Source: Mercenaria mercenaria
Taxonomy: Eukaryota; Mollusca; Bivalvia; Venerida; Veneridae
Length of the DNA: 64,000 nucleotides
NCBI RefSeq assembly: GCF_021730395.1
Contig: NW_026460996.1
Location: forward strand, 1 to 64,000
Direction of reading: 5' to 3'
This document shows, piece by piece, positions 10,150 through 21,900 of this stretch; position 1 is the stretch's first letter, and each line of letters opens with the position of its first letter. A program made the position numbers and the translations under genes. The notes under the pieces were generated by a model. That model was not told the origin of the DNA. It did no database searches and was given only the letters and a program-made list of their open reading frames with translations.

Positions 10150-12990
10150 TGCTTACTTACTTACTTACTTACTTAATCCTCTTCACTCCAATCGGAGCAT
10201 CGGGCCTTCACCACAGCTCTCCATCTAGTTCGGTCCGTGGCCCGGGCTTTGGGCTCTCCCCGTGACATTTTCGTCCTGCGCCAAGAATTTATGGGCCTTC
10301 CTCTTGTCCTTGTGCCTTGAGAATTCCATCGCTATGTTGGACTGGGCTCTTCGCAGCGTGTGTCCGATCCATCGCCATTTCTTCTGCAGTATGGAGTCAG
10401 TGACCGGTTGCTGTTGTGTTCTTGCCCAGAGTTCTTGTTGGAGATTTTCTCTGGCCACCGTATCTGCAAGATATGTCTCAAACAGTTGTTGATGAATACT
10501 TGCAGACTCTGGTCCAGGCGTTTGGTCCTTCTCTAGGTTTCAGCGCTGTAAAGGAGGCCTTGATGTCTTTCTCTATACCCCCTGTCTTGCTGACGATGTT
10601 GCCCAGATATGTGAAGGTGTCAATATCTTCAATGGCTTGTCCTTCTATGTGGATACCTTGCATGCTGCCTGGGTTGATCTTGAGGAATTTAGTTTTGTTG
10701 ACGTCTAGCCCTGTTGATCTGGCTACTTCCTGCAGTTATTCAGTTTTCTGCTGTGTATGGGCGCAAGTATGGGACTGGAGACCAATGTTATCGGCATAGT
10801 CGAGGTCTCCAAGGTGTCTTTGTAGGGTCCACTGTAACCCTCTTGGTCTATCCAGTGTCTTCTTTACTACCCAGTCGATAACTATTAAGAAGAGTTGGAA
10901 GGGTTCAGAGAGGTCCAAGTCGTGGATGCCCTGGTAGAGGTTGTTGTTGTAGAGGCTCCGAATTATGTTTACCATCTTGCTTCGGATGCCGTAGTGTATC
11001 AGTATCTTCCATATTGTGTCGCTGTCCACTGTGTCGAACGCCTTTTTCAAGTCAATGAAGTTGACATATAGCGGACAGTTCCATTCGATAGATTGCTCGA
11101 TAATAATACGGAGCGTAGCAATCTGGTCTGCGCATGATCTTCCTGCTCTGAATCTTGCTTGCTCTTCTCTGAGGAGTCTGTTAACTTCGGTTTTGATCCT
11201 CACCAATATAATTCTTGCTAGCACCTTGCTTGGCATGGATAGACGCTGGATGCATCGCCGGTTGAAACGGTCACTCATGTTGCCTTTCTTCGGTAGCTTA
11301 ACGAGGTACCCTGTCTGTCACTCTACAAGAACCTCTTCTGTGTCCCAAATGTGCTGAATGAAGTCAAGCTTGATGTCGTCTGCGGTTACGTCTTCTGCTG
11401 CCTTCATCGCTTCTGGTGAGATTTTGTCAGGTCCTGAAGCTTTCCCATTCTTGATCTTATTGATGGACTGTGTAATTTCCTGTTTGGTTATTGGCCGTGT
11501 GTCGATTGTCAGGTCTGGTCCCTCTTCTATGGTAGGGGATGGGTGACTTGTATGCAATTCAGGAGTTCATCAAAATGCTCCTTCCACCTTTTCAGCTGGT
11601 CTTCTGTCTTGGACAGTATCATTCCATTGCGGTCTTTCACAGGCTTTCAAAGGCTAGTTGGAATTGCTTCGACGCCCTGCTAGTTGGCGGATGATCTACT
11701 ACAGGGTACTCATATCATTTTGTAGTGCTGCTGTTTCTGCTGTTGCTGCCTAGTGGTGGATCATAGTCCGTTTGTCTTGCCTGCAGCTCTTCTTTACCTC
11801 ATTTCATAGGGCGCTGTACTCCCTCTGGATTGTCTGTGTCTGTTCCCTGGCCTTTGCTTGGAGAAGCCTCTGTCGAACTTTTCTTTTGGTTTCTATCTTC
11901 TGAATGGTACTAATGGTACTACGAGATCCAGGTCTTGTAAGTTGTCCGGAAGCCAATCCTTTCTTCGCAGACTGATGTGAAGATGTTCTTTACTGATCCA
12001 ATTTCTTCTCAAAGGAGTCATCATTTGTGTCCGTCAGAGCTTCAAATCTGTTTCTCAGGCAAATGGAGAACTCTTGTTTATCTAGAGGAGTTTTCAATTT
12101 CGTGATGTCGAAGCGTGAACTCATGGTGTTCCCTTGCTTTCTAACACTTGCGATTCTGAACATATATCCGCTCCCCAGTAAGCTCTGACATAACTGAGGG
12201 TCCTTTGCCATCTGCGAGAGATCGCAACATGGTCAATCTGGTTCTTCACTGACTTGTCTTGTGATATCTATGTGACCTTATGAATGTCTTTGTAGGCAAA
12301 CATGGTGCTACCTATGACAAGGTCATTCAGACCACATAAGTCAGTGAATAACTATCTATTCTCATTGCTGTCTCCCAGTCCTTCTTTCCCCATGATGAGC
12401 TCCTTACCCGTATTGCTGCGTTCTACCTTGGCGTTTATTTCTCCCATCACTAATGTGACGTCACACTTTGGGACCTTGTCTAGGACGCTCTAGAGCTGGG
12501 CATAGAACTCTTCCTTGGCGACATCATTTGCCTGGTTAGTGAGGGCATAGCACTGTATGATGGTGACTTCCTGGAACTTCGAGTGGAACCTTTGCTCTCA
12601 TGATCCGATCGTTGATTGGTTCCCATTCAAGAATACTCTTATGGGCGGTTTTGGTAAGTAAGAGTCCGACTCCATTGTGGTAATGGTCTTCTACATTCTG
12701 TGGACCAGAAAGCAGTAGAGTGTGACTAAAGGCCAACATAACTCATCCAGCTGTTGTCCATCTAACTTCACCCATGCCCATGTTGTCTGGGCGGAACTTC
12801 TTCATTTCCCTGGCTAATTGAGCTACCCTTCCTGATTCGTATAGAGTTCGCACGTTCCAAAATGTTCTTGGGTGAGAGTAGGTTTGTCCGCAGATTTCTC
12901 TGCTTCATACGCTCTGATCGATACCGTAAGTCCTGTTGTAGTGTTGCTGTGGTTCTAGTTTCTGTAGCTTGTACTATATGACCGGTCTAT
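10150..12990 (-). mobile_element. Decayed non-LTR retrotransposon (LINE), about 2.85 kb
   Basis: Read on the minus strand, the order is endonuclease then reverse transcriptase then a 3' tail. Endonuclease pieces lie at about 12540-12860 (NGVGLLLTKTAHKSI). Reverse transcriptase pieces lie at 10740-11560, with FRAGRSCADQIATLR, VNFIDLKKAFDTVDSD and the degraded catalytic box DYADNIG in place of a YADD. A C-terminal stretch at 10230-10460 has KWRWIGHTLRRAQSNIA. The 3' end is a TAAG tetranucleotide run at 10150-10177, as in RTE-like LINEs that end in short repeats. Several frame changes and stops separate the pieces and the catalytic aspartate pair is altered, so it is inactive. Clade (RTE-like or other) is uncertain. 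Confidence 0.85.
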
Positions 12991-13287
12991 TTTCTCCACA
13001 TGTGGGCTAATCAAACATTTAAATATTAAACTGTCACGTCCCTGTAAAATTAATATCTAATGTCATGTAATAAAACACTTATTGAAAGGCTTGTCGTTAA
13101 TTGGCATAACTGTCGCCAATAGTTTTCCTGTTCCTGTTTCATTTCTTGTTTTTATCTTTCAATTTTAGTGTGAGAAATGTGAGAACCGCATTGTGAAATT
13201 ATGAAAAATTTTCCCCCAAAATTCAAGGGGGCGTTAAAAGTTTGGAAGAAACTTAACATGTACCGTTTTACCGAAATATGTTTTTTT
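12991..13287. other. Intergenic, no gene seen
   Basis: Short AT-rich spacer. It contains GGGGGCGTTAAAAGTTTGG near 13227, which resembles the right end of the MITE at 16463-17048, so it may hold one worn terminus of that family. Confidence 0.35.
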
Positions 13288-14580
13288 AGCTCACCTGAGC
13301 ACGAAGTGCTCAAGGTGAGCTTTTGTGATCGCCCTGTGTCCGGCGTCCGTCGTCGTCCGTCGTCGTCAGCAATTTGACTGTTAACAATCTAGAGGTCACA
13401 ATTTAGGCGCAATCTTAATGAAACTTGGTCAGAATGTTACCCTCAATAAAATCTTGGATGAGTTCGATATTGGGTCATCTGGAGACAAAAACTAGGTCAC
13501 CAGGTCAAATCAAAGGAAAAGCTTGTTAACACTCTAGAGGTCACAATTTTGGCCCAATCTTAATGAAACCTGGTCAGAATGTTACCCTCAATAAAATCTG
13601 GGAAGAGTTTGATATTGGGTCATTTGGAGTCAAAAACTAGGTCACCAGGTCAAATCAAAGGAAAAGCTTGTTAACACTCTAGAGGTCACAATTTAGGCCC
13701 AATTTTTATGAAACTTGGTCAGAATGTTACCCTCAATAAAATCTGGGAATATTTTGATATTGGATTATTTGGGATCAAAAACTAGGTCACCAGGTCAAAT
13801 CAAAGGAAAAACTTGTTAACACTCTTGAGGTCACAATTTAGACCAAATCTTAACGAAACTTGGTCAGAATGTTGCTCTTAATAAAATCTTGAACGAGTTT
13901 GATATTGGGTTATCTGAGGTCAGAAACTAGGTCACCAGGTCAAATCAAAGTAAAAGCTTGTTAACACCCAGAGGTCACATTTTTGGCCCAATCTTAATGA
14001 AACTTGGTCAGAATGTTACCCTTAATAAAGTCTTGCAAAAGTTTGATATTGGGTCATCTGGGGTCAATGGTCAGAATGTTAATCTTGATGATTTTAAGGT
14101 CCAGTTTGAATCTTGGTCACGTAGGATCAAAAACTAGGTCACCAGGTGAAATCAAAGGAAAAGCTAGGTTACACTGTAGAGGCCACATTTATGACCATAT
14201 CTTAATGAAATTTTGGCAGAATGTTAATCGTGATAAACTATAGGCCAAGGTCAAATCTAGGTAAGGTTGGATCAAAAACTAGGTCACTAGGTCAAATCAA
14301 AGGAAAAGCTTTTTGACACTGTAGAGGCCACATTTATAAATGTATCTTCATGGAACTTAGTCAGGATGTTAATCTTGATAATATTTAGGTCAAGTTCGAA
14401 TCTGGGTCATGTCGGATCAAAAACTAGGTCACTGGGTCAAATCAAAGGAAAAGCTTGTTAACACTCTAGAGGCCACATTTATGACCATATCTTAATGAAA
14501 CTAAATCAGAATGTTAATCTTGATGATCTTTAAGTCAATAGGTCAGATGAGCGATACAGGGCCTTCATGGCCCCTTCTTT
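13288..14580. mobile_element. Tandem-array element with 145-bp monomers and terminal hairpin
   Basis: One end is a near-perfect palindrome (13288-13321, AGCTCACCTGAGCAC then its complement), followed by CGTCCGTCGTCGTCCGTC. Then come about eight monomers. The phrase ACTAGGTCACCAGGTCA recurs at 13491, 13636, 13781 and 13926, exactly 145 apart. After one 207-base step it resumes at 14133, 14278 and 14423, again 145 apart. The other end is GGGCCTTCATGGCCCC. There is no protein. The layout (array, GACGG-rich stretch, terminal hairpin) resembles Helentron-associated or Pearl/CvA-type bivalve elements; that family name is an inference. Confidence 0.8.
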
Positions 14581-15574
14581 TTATTATTTACTGGAAACGG
14601 CATCAGATCATCATATGCTTTATATGCGTAGATAATGTTGACGTATTGTCCTCTGTAGTCGTATTATTGTATTTAGTCCGTTATCGTCTTCCGTAGTCTG
14701 GTTGTTGTATTTAGTCAGGTTTAGACATTATTCTTCGTCCAATACCCCTCACACAAGCCATATCAAATATTCCAGTCTTTACCCATATTACCTATTTATG
14801 AATTTCATAATTTATTAACTATGATAACTAACCACATGAATTGGCCTCTCGTCTTATTTTGACTTCCCGGCTAATTTGCACAACGCATGCGCACTTGGAA
14901 TGTTGACAATAAATATTCATAGCGGCGCAAATTTGTGTATTTACAGATCGTTATCCCTGGTCGCGAGTCTTGAACACATATGAGCACACGGAACCTTTAT
15001 AGCCAGGTATTATTTTGGACTGCCACATATATATATATATATATATATATACAGCAAAGAACATAATCAAGACTTGGTCTAAATGCGTCAGTCCGTGAGA
15101 GGTAATTTGAAGTGCAACAACTCCCGCATCTTCAATTACGAGCTTATGCAAACCTTTATGATACGAGATAAAATGGCATAGGTTCTATTCTTTTAAACGA
15201 TCTTCCTACAATTTTAAAACTGAAGACTGAAGATCTAAGAAAATGTTCCAATTACATATGGGACTCGAAACATGACATTGATGGATCATTGTCATTCGGT
15301 TTATTGTCATTCGGCAGTGGTTATTTGTGGACGTTTAGTAATTACTTGTCATGCGTTAGTGGTAGTGGTTTCGGATGTTGTCACTTTATATTTTGACGTG
15401 GTGTATTTTCATTCTAACGTGATTCGAGGTCTTTCGGGAATTGGTACTTATCATTCAACAATTGTAATTAAGTAGGGTTCATATATGTTCGTGTTGAGCA
15501 GGGCACACATAAGTATCAGGTGAATATGGTACACGCATGTATTAGATGAGCAAAGCCATCGCTGTTTCACCCCC
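14581..15574. other. Intergenic with an AT dinucleotide run
   Basis: No gene is supported. An (AT)n microsatellite of about 12 units lies at 15027-15051. Confidence 0.6.
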
Positions 15575-15864
15575 GCCCGCTGAGCTCAGTAGGGAGAGCG
15601 TTGGTCTACGGATCGCGGGGTCGCGAGTTCGATCCCCGGGCGGGGCGTATTTTCTCCGTGACGATTTGATGAAAGGCATTGTGTCTGAAATCATTCGTCT
15701 TCCGCCTGTGATAATTCATGTGGGGAAGTTGGCAGTTATTTGCGGAGAACAGGTTTGTACTGGTACCGAATCCAGGAACACTGGTTAGGTTAACTGCCCG
15801 CCGTTACATGACAGAAATACTGTTGAAAAACGGAGTTAAACCCAATACAAACAAACAAACAAAC
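15575..15864 (+). repeat. tRNA-derived SINE, RUDI-like V-SINE, copy 1
   Basis: The head is tRNA-like: CTGAGCTCAGTAGGGAGAGC matches a Pol III A box and GCGAGTTCGATCCCCGGGCG a B box. The body ends in ACTGCCCGCCGTTACATGAC and a CTGTTGAAAAACGG stretch, then a (CAAA)n tail. That body resembles the central domain of the molluscan V-SINE RUDI (recalled, not searched). It is not a working tRNA gene, because the head lacks a closing acceptor stem and runs into the SINE body. Confidence 0.8.
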
Positions 15865-16462
15865 ACCCCTTCGCCCTGTAGACTGGTAACGGTGACAGTG
15901 TGATAATACGATGAGAAGGCTCAAAGTTACGATGCGATGGCGCGATAATACGATGCGAAAACACAAATTGATTGAACCATATTTTATTGTTTATATATGC
16001 ATGCAAGTAGATACATAGAAATACAACAATACGAAGGCAAATGGGTTTGGCAACATTTACATTAAGCCCTTCCAAAAAACAAACGAGGAAGAAATACTTT
16101 TAAAAGGGGCACCTGGGGTCTTCCCCAACTGCTAAAAGCTGGAAAGTTGCCGTATGACCAATAATTGTGCCGGCGAGACGTTAATTCAAACACTTTTATA
16201 TTTTTTACTCGCAGTTGCTTGTGTATCTCTATTCTTTTTGAAATTTTCCCAAAGTAATTGCTAACAGCTCTTGTTTTGAGTGATTGCTGTTTCTTGCCCC
16301 GTCCAATTGTACATGCGAACTGGCATAATATGCTCCGTCAGGGGGAGCTTTTGCTTTGTGATCTAGTGTGATTTACTTAACAAAATAAAAGGCGACTGGT
16401 AACTGTAAACTACTGGTTAATCCACCTGGGTCGAAATATACCTTTGCTCCAAATACAAATAA
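15865..16462. other. Intergenic, no gene seen
   Basis: No supported gene. Around 15900-15965 there is a short repetitive stretch of GATGCGA/GATAATACGATG type. Confidence 0.4.
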
Positions 16463-17048
16463 CGAAAAATCTAACGCCCCCCTCAATTACTTTGATAATA
16501 TCTTTCATAATATTGACACTTTTTTGTCTTTTTAAGACAAATAAGTTGTAAACGACATATTAAAATTTCAACGAAGTCATTGCCATAATATTATTTTATT
16601 TTTTCTACTAACAGGCCTAAATCTTTAAGTCACAAACATACATATTAATATCTAGAATTTTGAAACTAGAAAAGTTCATTATAGGACATGAGAAAATTGA
16701 CAAAAACATATAACTTCTTTACCTTGTCATATCTTTTGAACAAAGTTGAATTTGCTTTGTTATTTGACCATAAGTCAGTGAAAAGTTAATTTTATACATA
16801 GCCCTATAACTGATATTTGCAATTTTACAAAAAAGAAACACTACTTGTGTGTGTGTAATTTTGTCACTTGTTAAAAATGGGTAGAGTTCGTAAATATAAA
16901 TGATATCATGTCTTTGCACTACTCGATCTTTTAAAAATTTTAATATGTTATCAATAACATATTTTCCTTTGAAATAGTGCGAATTTAATAACTAGTTTTA
17001 AAATTACGAACAATTATACAAAATATCCAGGGGGCGTTAGAAGTTTCG
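16463..17048. mobile_element. MITE with CGAAAxxTCTAACGCCCCC inverted ends
   Basis: The left end reads CGAAAAATCTAACGCCCCCC and the right end, read in reverse complement, CGAAACTTCTAACGCCCCCT. The internal sequence is AT-rich and noncoding. Related single ends (GGGGCGTTAxAAGTTT or the complement) appear near 13227, 27950 and 46858. I could not define a target duplication. Confidence 0.65.
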
Positions 17049-17749
17049 GTTAGTATATCGTCCTCTGATTATATTTGTTCATACAGTATATGTTGGAAGT
17101 TTTACCATTGCAAAAAACAAAAGTATAATAAATAATACGTGTGCCTTATCTGCTACGACTGTTACAATCTTTATGAAGATACAAGACTGAGAACAAAATG
17201 GTTACTTAGGATTTTAAAGATGTTTTACTCCAACATAAAGCATGCAGGTTGCCTGCAAGTACCTCCTTATCCACCCCAGATAATTCAAAGATATTTTGTA
17301 TGAATGCACTTCATTATTTTCTCAATAATGCGTCTTTTAACTCGTCAATTTTAAATGTTTTCAAATGATAGAGCTTTTGTTTTCATCCCTTGGTTGGGTC
17401 TGCGTCATGAAACATTTGCATGCATAAAAAACAGGTTTCTCAAAACAAAAACTACTAGGCTATACACTTTCACATATGTATTCGGCATCATTAGATGTAA
17501 CAGTTAACTCTAGTTTATTTTTTATCAGAAGTATGCCCCTTTTCAACTTGGTAATTGTGGTTTAAGTTCTGTATGTAATCAGGTTTCTCAGAAACTACTA
17601 AGCCGAATGCTTTCGTATTTCAAACATCTCTTTAGTATCACAAAAACAAGTTACAGCTTTTATTTTGTGAAAATTATGCCCTTATATGTTCATCTGAACT
17701 TTGTTTTGGCCGAGCTGTTATTATATATGGATGGTGTGTAGTTCTTCGT
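17049..17749. other. Intergenic, no gene seen
   Basis: AT-rich. From about 17400 the phrase CAGGTTTCTCAxAAAC occurs twice (17430 and 17580), suggesting the worn edge of a tandem repeat. Confidence 0.4.
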
Positions 17750-18640
17750 CCTATTTTAGCATTTTTACTTAACATTATATCTGAAAATCCTGGTTAATTT
17801 GGTTTGTATTATCCTGGCATGGACCACTCTCAGGTTTGTGCAAATGGTTTCGCTTGGCCCCTTATAGAGGCCAACAGAGTATAAAACAGAAAAAACAAAC
17901 TTTAACAGACTTTTTATTAACTGTTTGATGAATCTTCTCCAAATTTTGTGTGTAGCATCCTTGTACGGCCCCCTCTCAAATGCGTTCAAAGTGTTCCGCT
18001 TGGTCTGCTTTGGGGGACACTAAAGCTAAAAACGGAGAAAAACGATTTCTTTTCATGCATTTCTTGATTGATCTTCACCAAATTTGGCATGTAGCATGCT
18101 TGTATGGATCTCTCTCAAATTTATTCAGATGGGATTCCTTGGTTCCCTTAAAGGATTACATAAGCTTAAAACAGAAAAAAAACCTTTAAACGACTTCTTC
18201 TCATGAAATGCCTGACGGATCGTTACAAAACTTAGCCTGTAGCATCCTTGCATAAACTTTTATCATTTATTTTTCAGTGGTTCCACCTGCTTTCGTTAAG
18301 GATCTGAATTGTAATACAACGTTTACATGACTCCTCACGAATTGCTAAATGGACCTTCACCAAACTTGTTCTTAAGCATCCTAAGATGAACCTTCTCAGC
18401 GTTCTTCAGATGGTTCCGCTTAACCCCTTAAGTGAATCAGAAGAGCCCAAAAATAGAAAGAAAAAAAAAAAAAAAAAAACACTTAAAAACTTATCATGAC
18501 CCTCCTGATGAATTTTCAACAAACTATTTTTGTATCATCATTGCATGAACCTCTCTTACGTTCGTGCAAATGGTTCCGCATGTTACCCATTTAGGGGCCG
18601 CTACAACTGGTAACAGGAAATAGAATAACCTTCAAACAAA
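17750..18640. repeat. Degenerate tandem array, period about 140-160 bp
   Basis: A phrase of the type ATGGTTCCGCTTGGCCCC recurs near 17843, 17990, 18129, 18278, 18410 and 18570. Each is followed by an A-rich stretch of the form GCTAAAAACGGAGAAAAAC and preceded by CTTCACCAAATTTGGCATGTAGCAT-like sequence in pieces. The monomers are much more diverged than those at 13.3 or 57 kb, so this array is older. The long A-run at 18463-18479 lies within it. Confidence 0.7.
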
Positions 18641-18837
18641 TAAATGTAAATATATATAAAATCTTAACCCGGAAGTACCCATTTTTAATAGAGAAAATGG
18701 CAAATATTTTGTGTTTATAACAATATAATGACCTAGGCTATGTGGGATACTAAGCGACATAATTACTCCATTGTTTGAAATTGCAATCCGCATGTCAACA
18801 GGAAGGCAAACCAACGACTAAACATTTGCAAATGAAT

Positions 18838-19045
18838 GAATGCTATTTTGTCGTGTTGTCGCGTGGCTCCCCGCCAGCATAAAAATAAAACAAAATAGGA
18901 CTACAACACGATATAAAATAATTGTCGTGTTGTCGCCCTACAGCTGTCTTGTCCTCGTGCTGTCGTGTTATTTTGCTGTCGTGCTGGTGATAAATGTTTT
19001 ACGTGCTGTCGTGTTGTCGTTAATGCGGAGGTGCCAACACGAAAC
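18838..19045. repeat. GTCGTGTTGTCG-type repeat block
   Basis: The motif GTCGTGTTGTCG or GTGCTGTCGTGTT recurs at 18850, 18922, 18957 and 19002, with a central CAACACGA complement near 18905 and 19033. The block could fold into several alternative hairpins. No protein frame is meaningful; the open frame here only reads the repeat. Confidence 0.65.
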
Positions 19046-19870
19046 AATTCTGTAATGCACATCTGCACTTAGTGTTTATTATGTGTATGAAGTTTGACTC
19101 AGTAAGTAGTGTGCACTACAAGCATAGTTTTCCCTACCTTTAGCTACCCCAGAAAAAATATAAAAAGTATGTGCATATGAGAAGCAATTACAAAAGCGAC
19201 AAGCACAGATTTGGAAAATATATCACTAATCTGGTCAAAAAAGAAATACCATATGAATTGCAATGATTAATGAAAAAACAAACCTGAAAAGCAAAGTGTT
19301 TGAAAAAAAAAACAACAACACAGAAACAACAGGGTCTTCATGGAATTGGAAGTATTCTGATCCTACAAGCACTGATGCGGAAAAGTATTAAACAGACAAG
19401 CACTAATTTCAAATGTTTAAACTTAATACAAAAACAAGCACATGTTTTTGCAAAGTTCTTTTAATAAGCATAGGCATTAAAAGGCAATAAAGTCTTGAGT
19501 AAACTTGCAATATCACGAAACAATTTATTATTTCGTAAGTGTTGACTTGGCGCCAATATTTTCGGGTGCTCTTGTTAGTTTGTGCTATATTTAAATCCTG
19601 AAAATATTTGTATCAATAAAATTAACCATATAGTTAACAAATCACACAGTGGCGTAGTGGTAAGGTGTCAGACTTCCACGCATGTACTTGTTACCTCGCG
19701 TTAGGAATCCCATCAGAACTTTTATGATTCAATGTAATGTTATCGATGTTGCTTTTATTCTTACATTATTTTACGTAACGTATTTCACGAATTTTAATTG
19801 TTCTCTCTTTTAGTTTTTATTTATTTTCTAGAAACGCTGATGAAAGTCGCCTAATATCTATATAGATACA
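19046..19870. other. Intergenic with a tRNA-like remnant
   Basis: No gene. At 19648-19715 GTGGCGTAGTGGTAAGGTGTC resembles a tRNA A-box region and CGCGTTAGGAATCCC a worn B box, so this is probably a SINE head or tRNA-derived repeat. Confidence 0.4.
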
Positions 19871-20338
19871 TTTAAAGCAACCTGCCTCCAGATCGTTCGA
19901 CAACAAAAATATATATTTTTTCAGGTATCTTGAAATAAATGCTATATTTCTTAAGAAGGTTTTAAAACTTAATTACTGACAAACTTTATGTTACGGAAAC
20001 ACATGAGAATTTGCTGTTTTTACTACTTTTTACGATGAAAATCGAAAAGCGTTTGTCACGCTTTTACTCCAGGTAAACTGTCTCGATTATAAATATCTAT
20101 ATAGTCATTATTCACTACTTCAGCTATAACGCTATTGGTTACGACGACGGGAAAATGTCTTTATTGCCGCGGCGGTTCGGGGTTCGATTCCAGGCGCGGT
20201 CATCTTTTTTTCTTGATTTGGAACGTTTAAAATACTTTAGAAACAAAAATTCATATTCTAATGTTTATAATATGACCAAACTTCAATTTGAAAGAAAGAT
20301 TATTTTTTTAGCCAAATCTGGAGGCAGGCTGCTTTAAA
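19871..20338. mobile_element. Inverted-terminal element carrying a tRNA-like segment (468 bp)
   Basis: The ends are TTTAAAGCAACCTGCCTCC and, in reverse complement of the right end, TTTAAAGCAGCCTGCCTCC, both continuing AGAT. Inside, at about 20110-20205, is a tRNA-like piece with GGTTCGGGGTTCGATTCCAG, a good Pol III B-box match. No transposase is present. The tRNA-like piece is either an inserted SINE fragment or part of the element. Confidence 0.7.
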
Positions 20339-20885
20339 GATATTTATTCGACATTTTCTACAACAGTTTACTTGAATACAAGTGTTTTTTCATCCAATAA
20401 ATGAACCATAAAATCCTAAAAATTTTGATCGTGGCAACTTTGCTGCCTGTTAAGTTTTTGCAGGAAAAATTTGCAAAAACGAATGATTTGTTCAGACGTA
20501 GGACTTGATCTCACGACCCCGAGATTAGCAGCTAAACGTATTGCTCAACAGCTACCTGCACAGTCATGCGGCATTAAGCCAATTAAGAAATATATACTGT
20601 AAAACCATTTAATTTCGTGGGCATGAAATTTCGTGGTTTTGGGTAAAAAGGCAATTTCGTGGGGATATGAATTCGTGGAATTCAACTTTCAAACAAAAAT
20701 TGAACAGGAATTTTATTTGTTCGTTGGGGTTAAATTTCGTGGATTGACACAACCACAAAATCCACAAAAAGTAGTCCCCGACGAATATTAATGATTTCAC
20801 AGTATGCAATAGTTATATAGCAATTTAGGTTCGGACACCGAAAATTAATTTACGGAATTATACGGAATATTCATGAGTTCCATGT
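20339..20885. repeat. Dispersed repeat R, copy 1 (with nested MITE)
   Basis: Aligns with 21391-21678: AATAAATGAACCATAAAAT, then CAGACGTAGGACT followed by a tRNA-like B box in reverse orientation, then TTAATTTACGGAA and ATATTCATGAG. The two copies are direct and about 1.06 kb apart. This copy is split by the MITE at 20595-20804; the other is not. Confidence 0.65.
20595..20804. mobile_element. MITE with CTGTxAAAxCATT ends
   Basis: The left end TACTGTAAAACCATTTAAT and right end (reverse complement) TACTGTGAAATCATTAATA are inverted repeats. Inside, ATTTCGTGG recurs several times. The flanking TA dinucleotides fit a Tc1/mariner-type TA duplication. Copy 2 of repeat R lacks it, giving an empty site near 21610. 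Confidence 0.7.
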
Positions 20886-21390
20886 CAATACATAGGTACA
20901 ATACATATTTTGTTATAAGCTGTCTTGATATTATGTGGGGCATGCATGAAATCTTTCACTGAAACTTGACTGCAACTTATCTTTATCTGGAAGGGGCAAC
21001 ATTTCACACTTCTTTACTTCGGTAGCAAGAATACAGTTGTGTTCTTCTGCATTACACTTTTTTTCTATTAACGGCTAGCTACATATTTAGAAAAAAATCA
21101 AACAACACCAAATCATAGAAAGAAACGGCTATTTTACATGAAAACTGGACAGCATATAAAAATGTATATTACTCTAGAAAACGATGGACAATTTGCTTCT
21201 ATATGCATTGAATTCTGGAAAAAGACTGCATAACGGGGATACACTTCGGACAGTTTAAAAACTCACTGTTTTCAAAGAATTCGTTATGATGTATGTATAC
21301 TCCTAAACCCTTTAACACATTCATCAACTTGTCGTATGGTAAGATAACTGTATATGTAAATCCGTCTAACACTGGTGACAAGCTACTTGA
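20886..21390. other. Intergenic, no gene seen
   Basis: AT-rich, with no recognisable element or gene. The 60-codon frame on the minus strand at 21199-21381 is not supported by anything else. Confidence 0.4.
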
Positions 21391-21678
21391 AAGATTTTTA
21401 TTCGATGATTAACTTGAATACGAGTGTATGTCTTTCAATAAACGAACCATAAAATGTCATGATAACTTTGTTCAGATGTGTGGCAATTTTCCTGCCTGGT
21501 AAGTTTGCAGAAAAAAAAGACATGGTCAGACGTAGGACTCGAACCCACAATCCCGAGAATGGCAGCTGACAGCTACCTGCATATGCGACATTATATCAAT
21601 TAAGAAATACAAATGTCGCTATTTAGGTTCAGAGACACCGATAATTAATTTACGGAAATATACGTAATATTCATGAGT
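21391..21678. repeat. Dispersed repeat R, copy 2
   Basis: Direct copy of 20339-20885 without the nested MITE. It carries CAGACGTAGGACTCGAACCC, a tRNA B box in reverse orientation. It abuts the SINE at 21679. Confidence 0.65.
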
Positions 21679-21900
21679 GCGCTTAGCTCAATAGGGAGAG
21701 CGCAGATTGCGGGGTCGTGAGTTTAATCCTCGGAGGAAAAATGTTTTGGAGATTTGACAGTTACTTGTGGAGAACAGGTTTGTTTTGTTCCAGAATCCAG
21801 GAACACTGGTTATGTTAACTGCCCGCCGTTATATAACTGGAATACTGCTGAAACAATGCATTAAACCCGAAACAAACAAACAAACAAACAAATAAACAAA
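21679..21900 (+). repeat. tRNA-derived SINE, RUDI-like V-SINE, copy 2
   Basis: Shares the head (TTAGCTCAATAGGGAGAGCG), the AGAATCCAGGAACACTGGTT and AACTGCCCGCCGTTATATAAC body, and a longer (CAAA)n tail with the copy at 15575. It lacks part of the middle of that copy. The B box GAGTTTAATCC is worn. Confidence 0.75.

Noticed and set aside
10736-11278. Intact reverse transcriptase gene
   Set aside because: The catalytic box is altered, pieces lie in several frames, and the endonuclease is fragmented; it is a dead LINE.
13288-14580. CRISPR-like repeat array
   Set aside because: Monomers are about 145 bases with no short constant repeat and unique spacer pattern, and the setting is a eukaryotic genome.
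15575-15650. Functional tRNA gene
   Set aside because: A and B boxes are good, but there is no acceptor stem closing the cloverleaf, and the sequence continues into a SINE body with a (CAAA)n tail.
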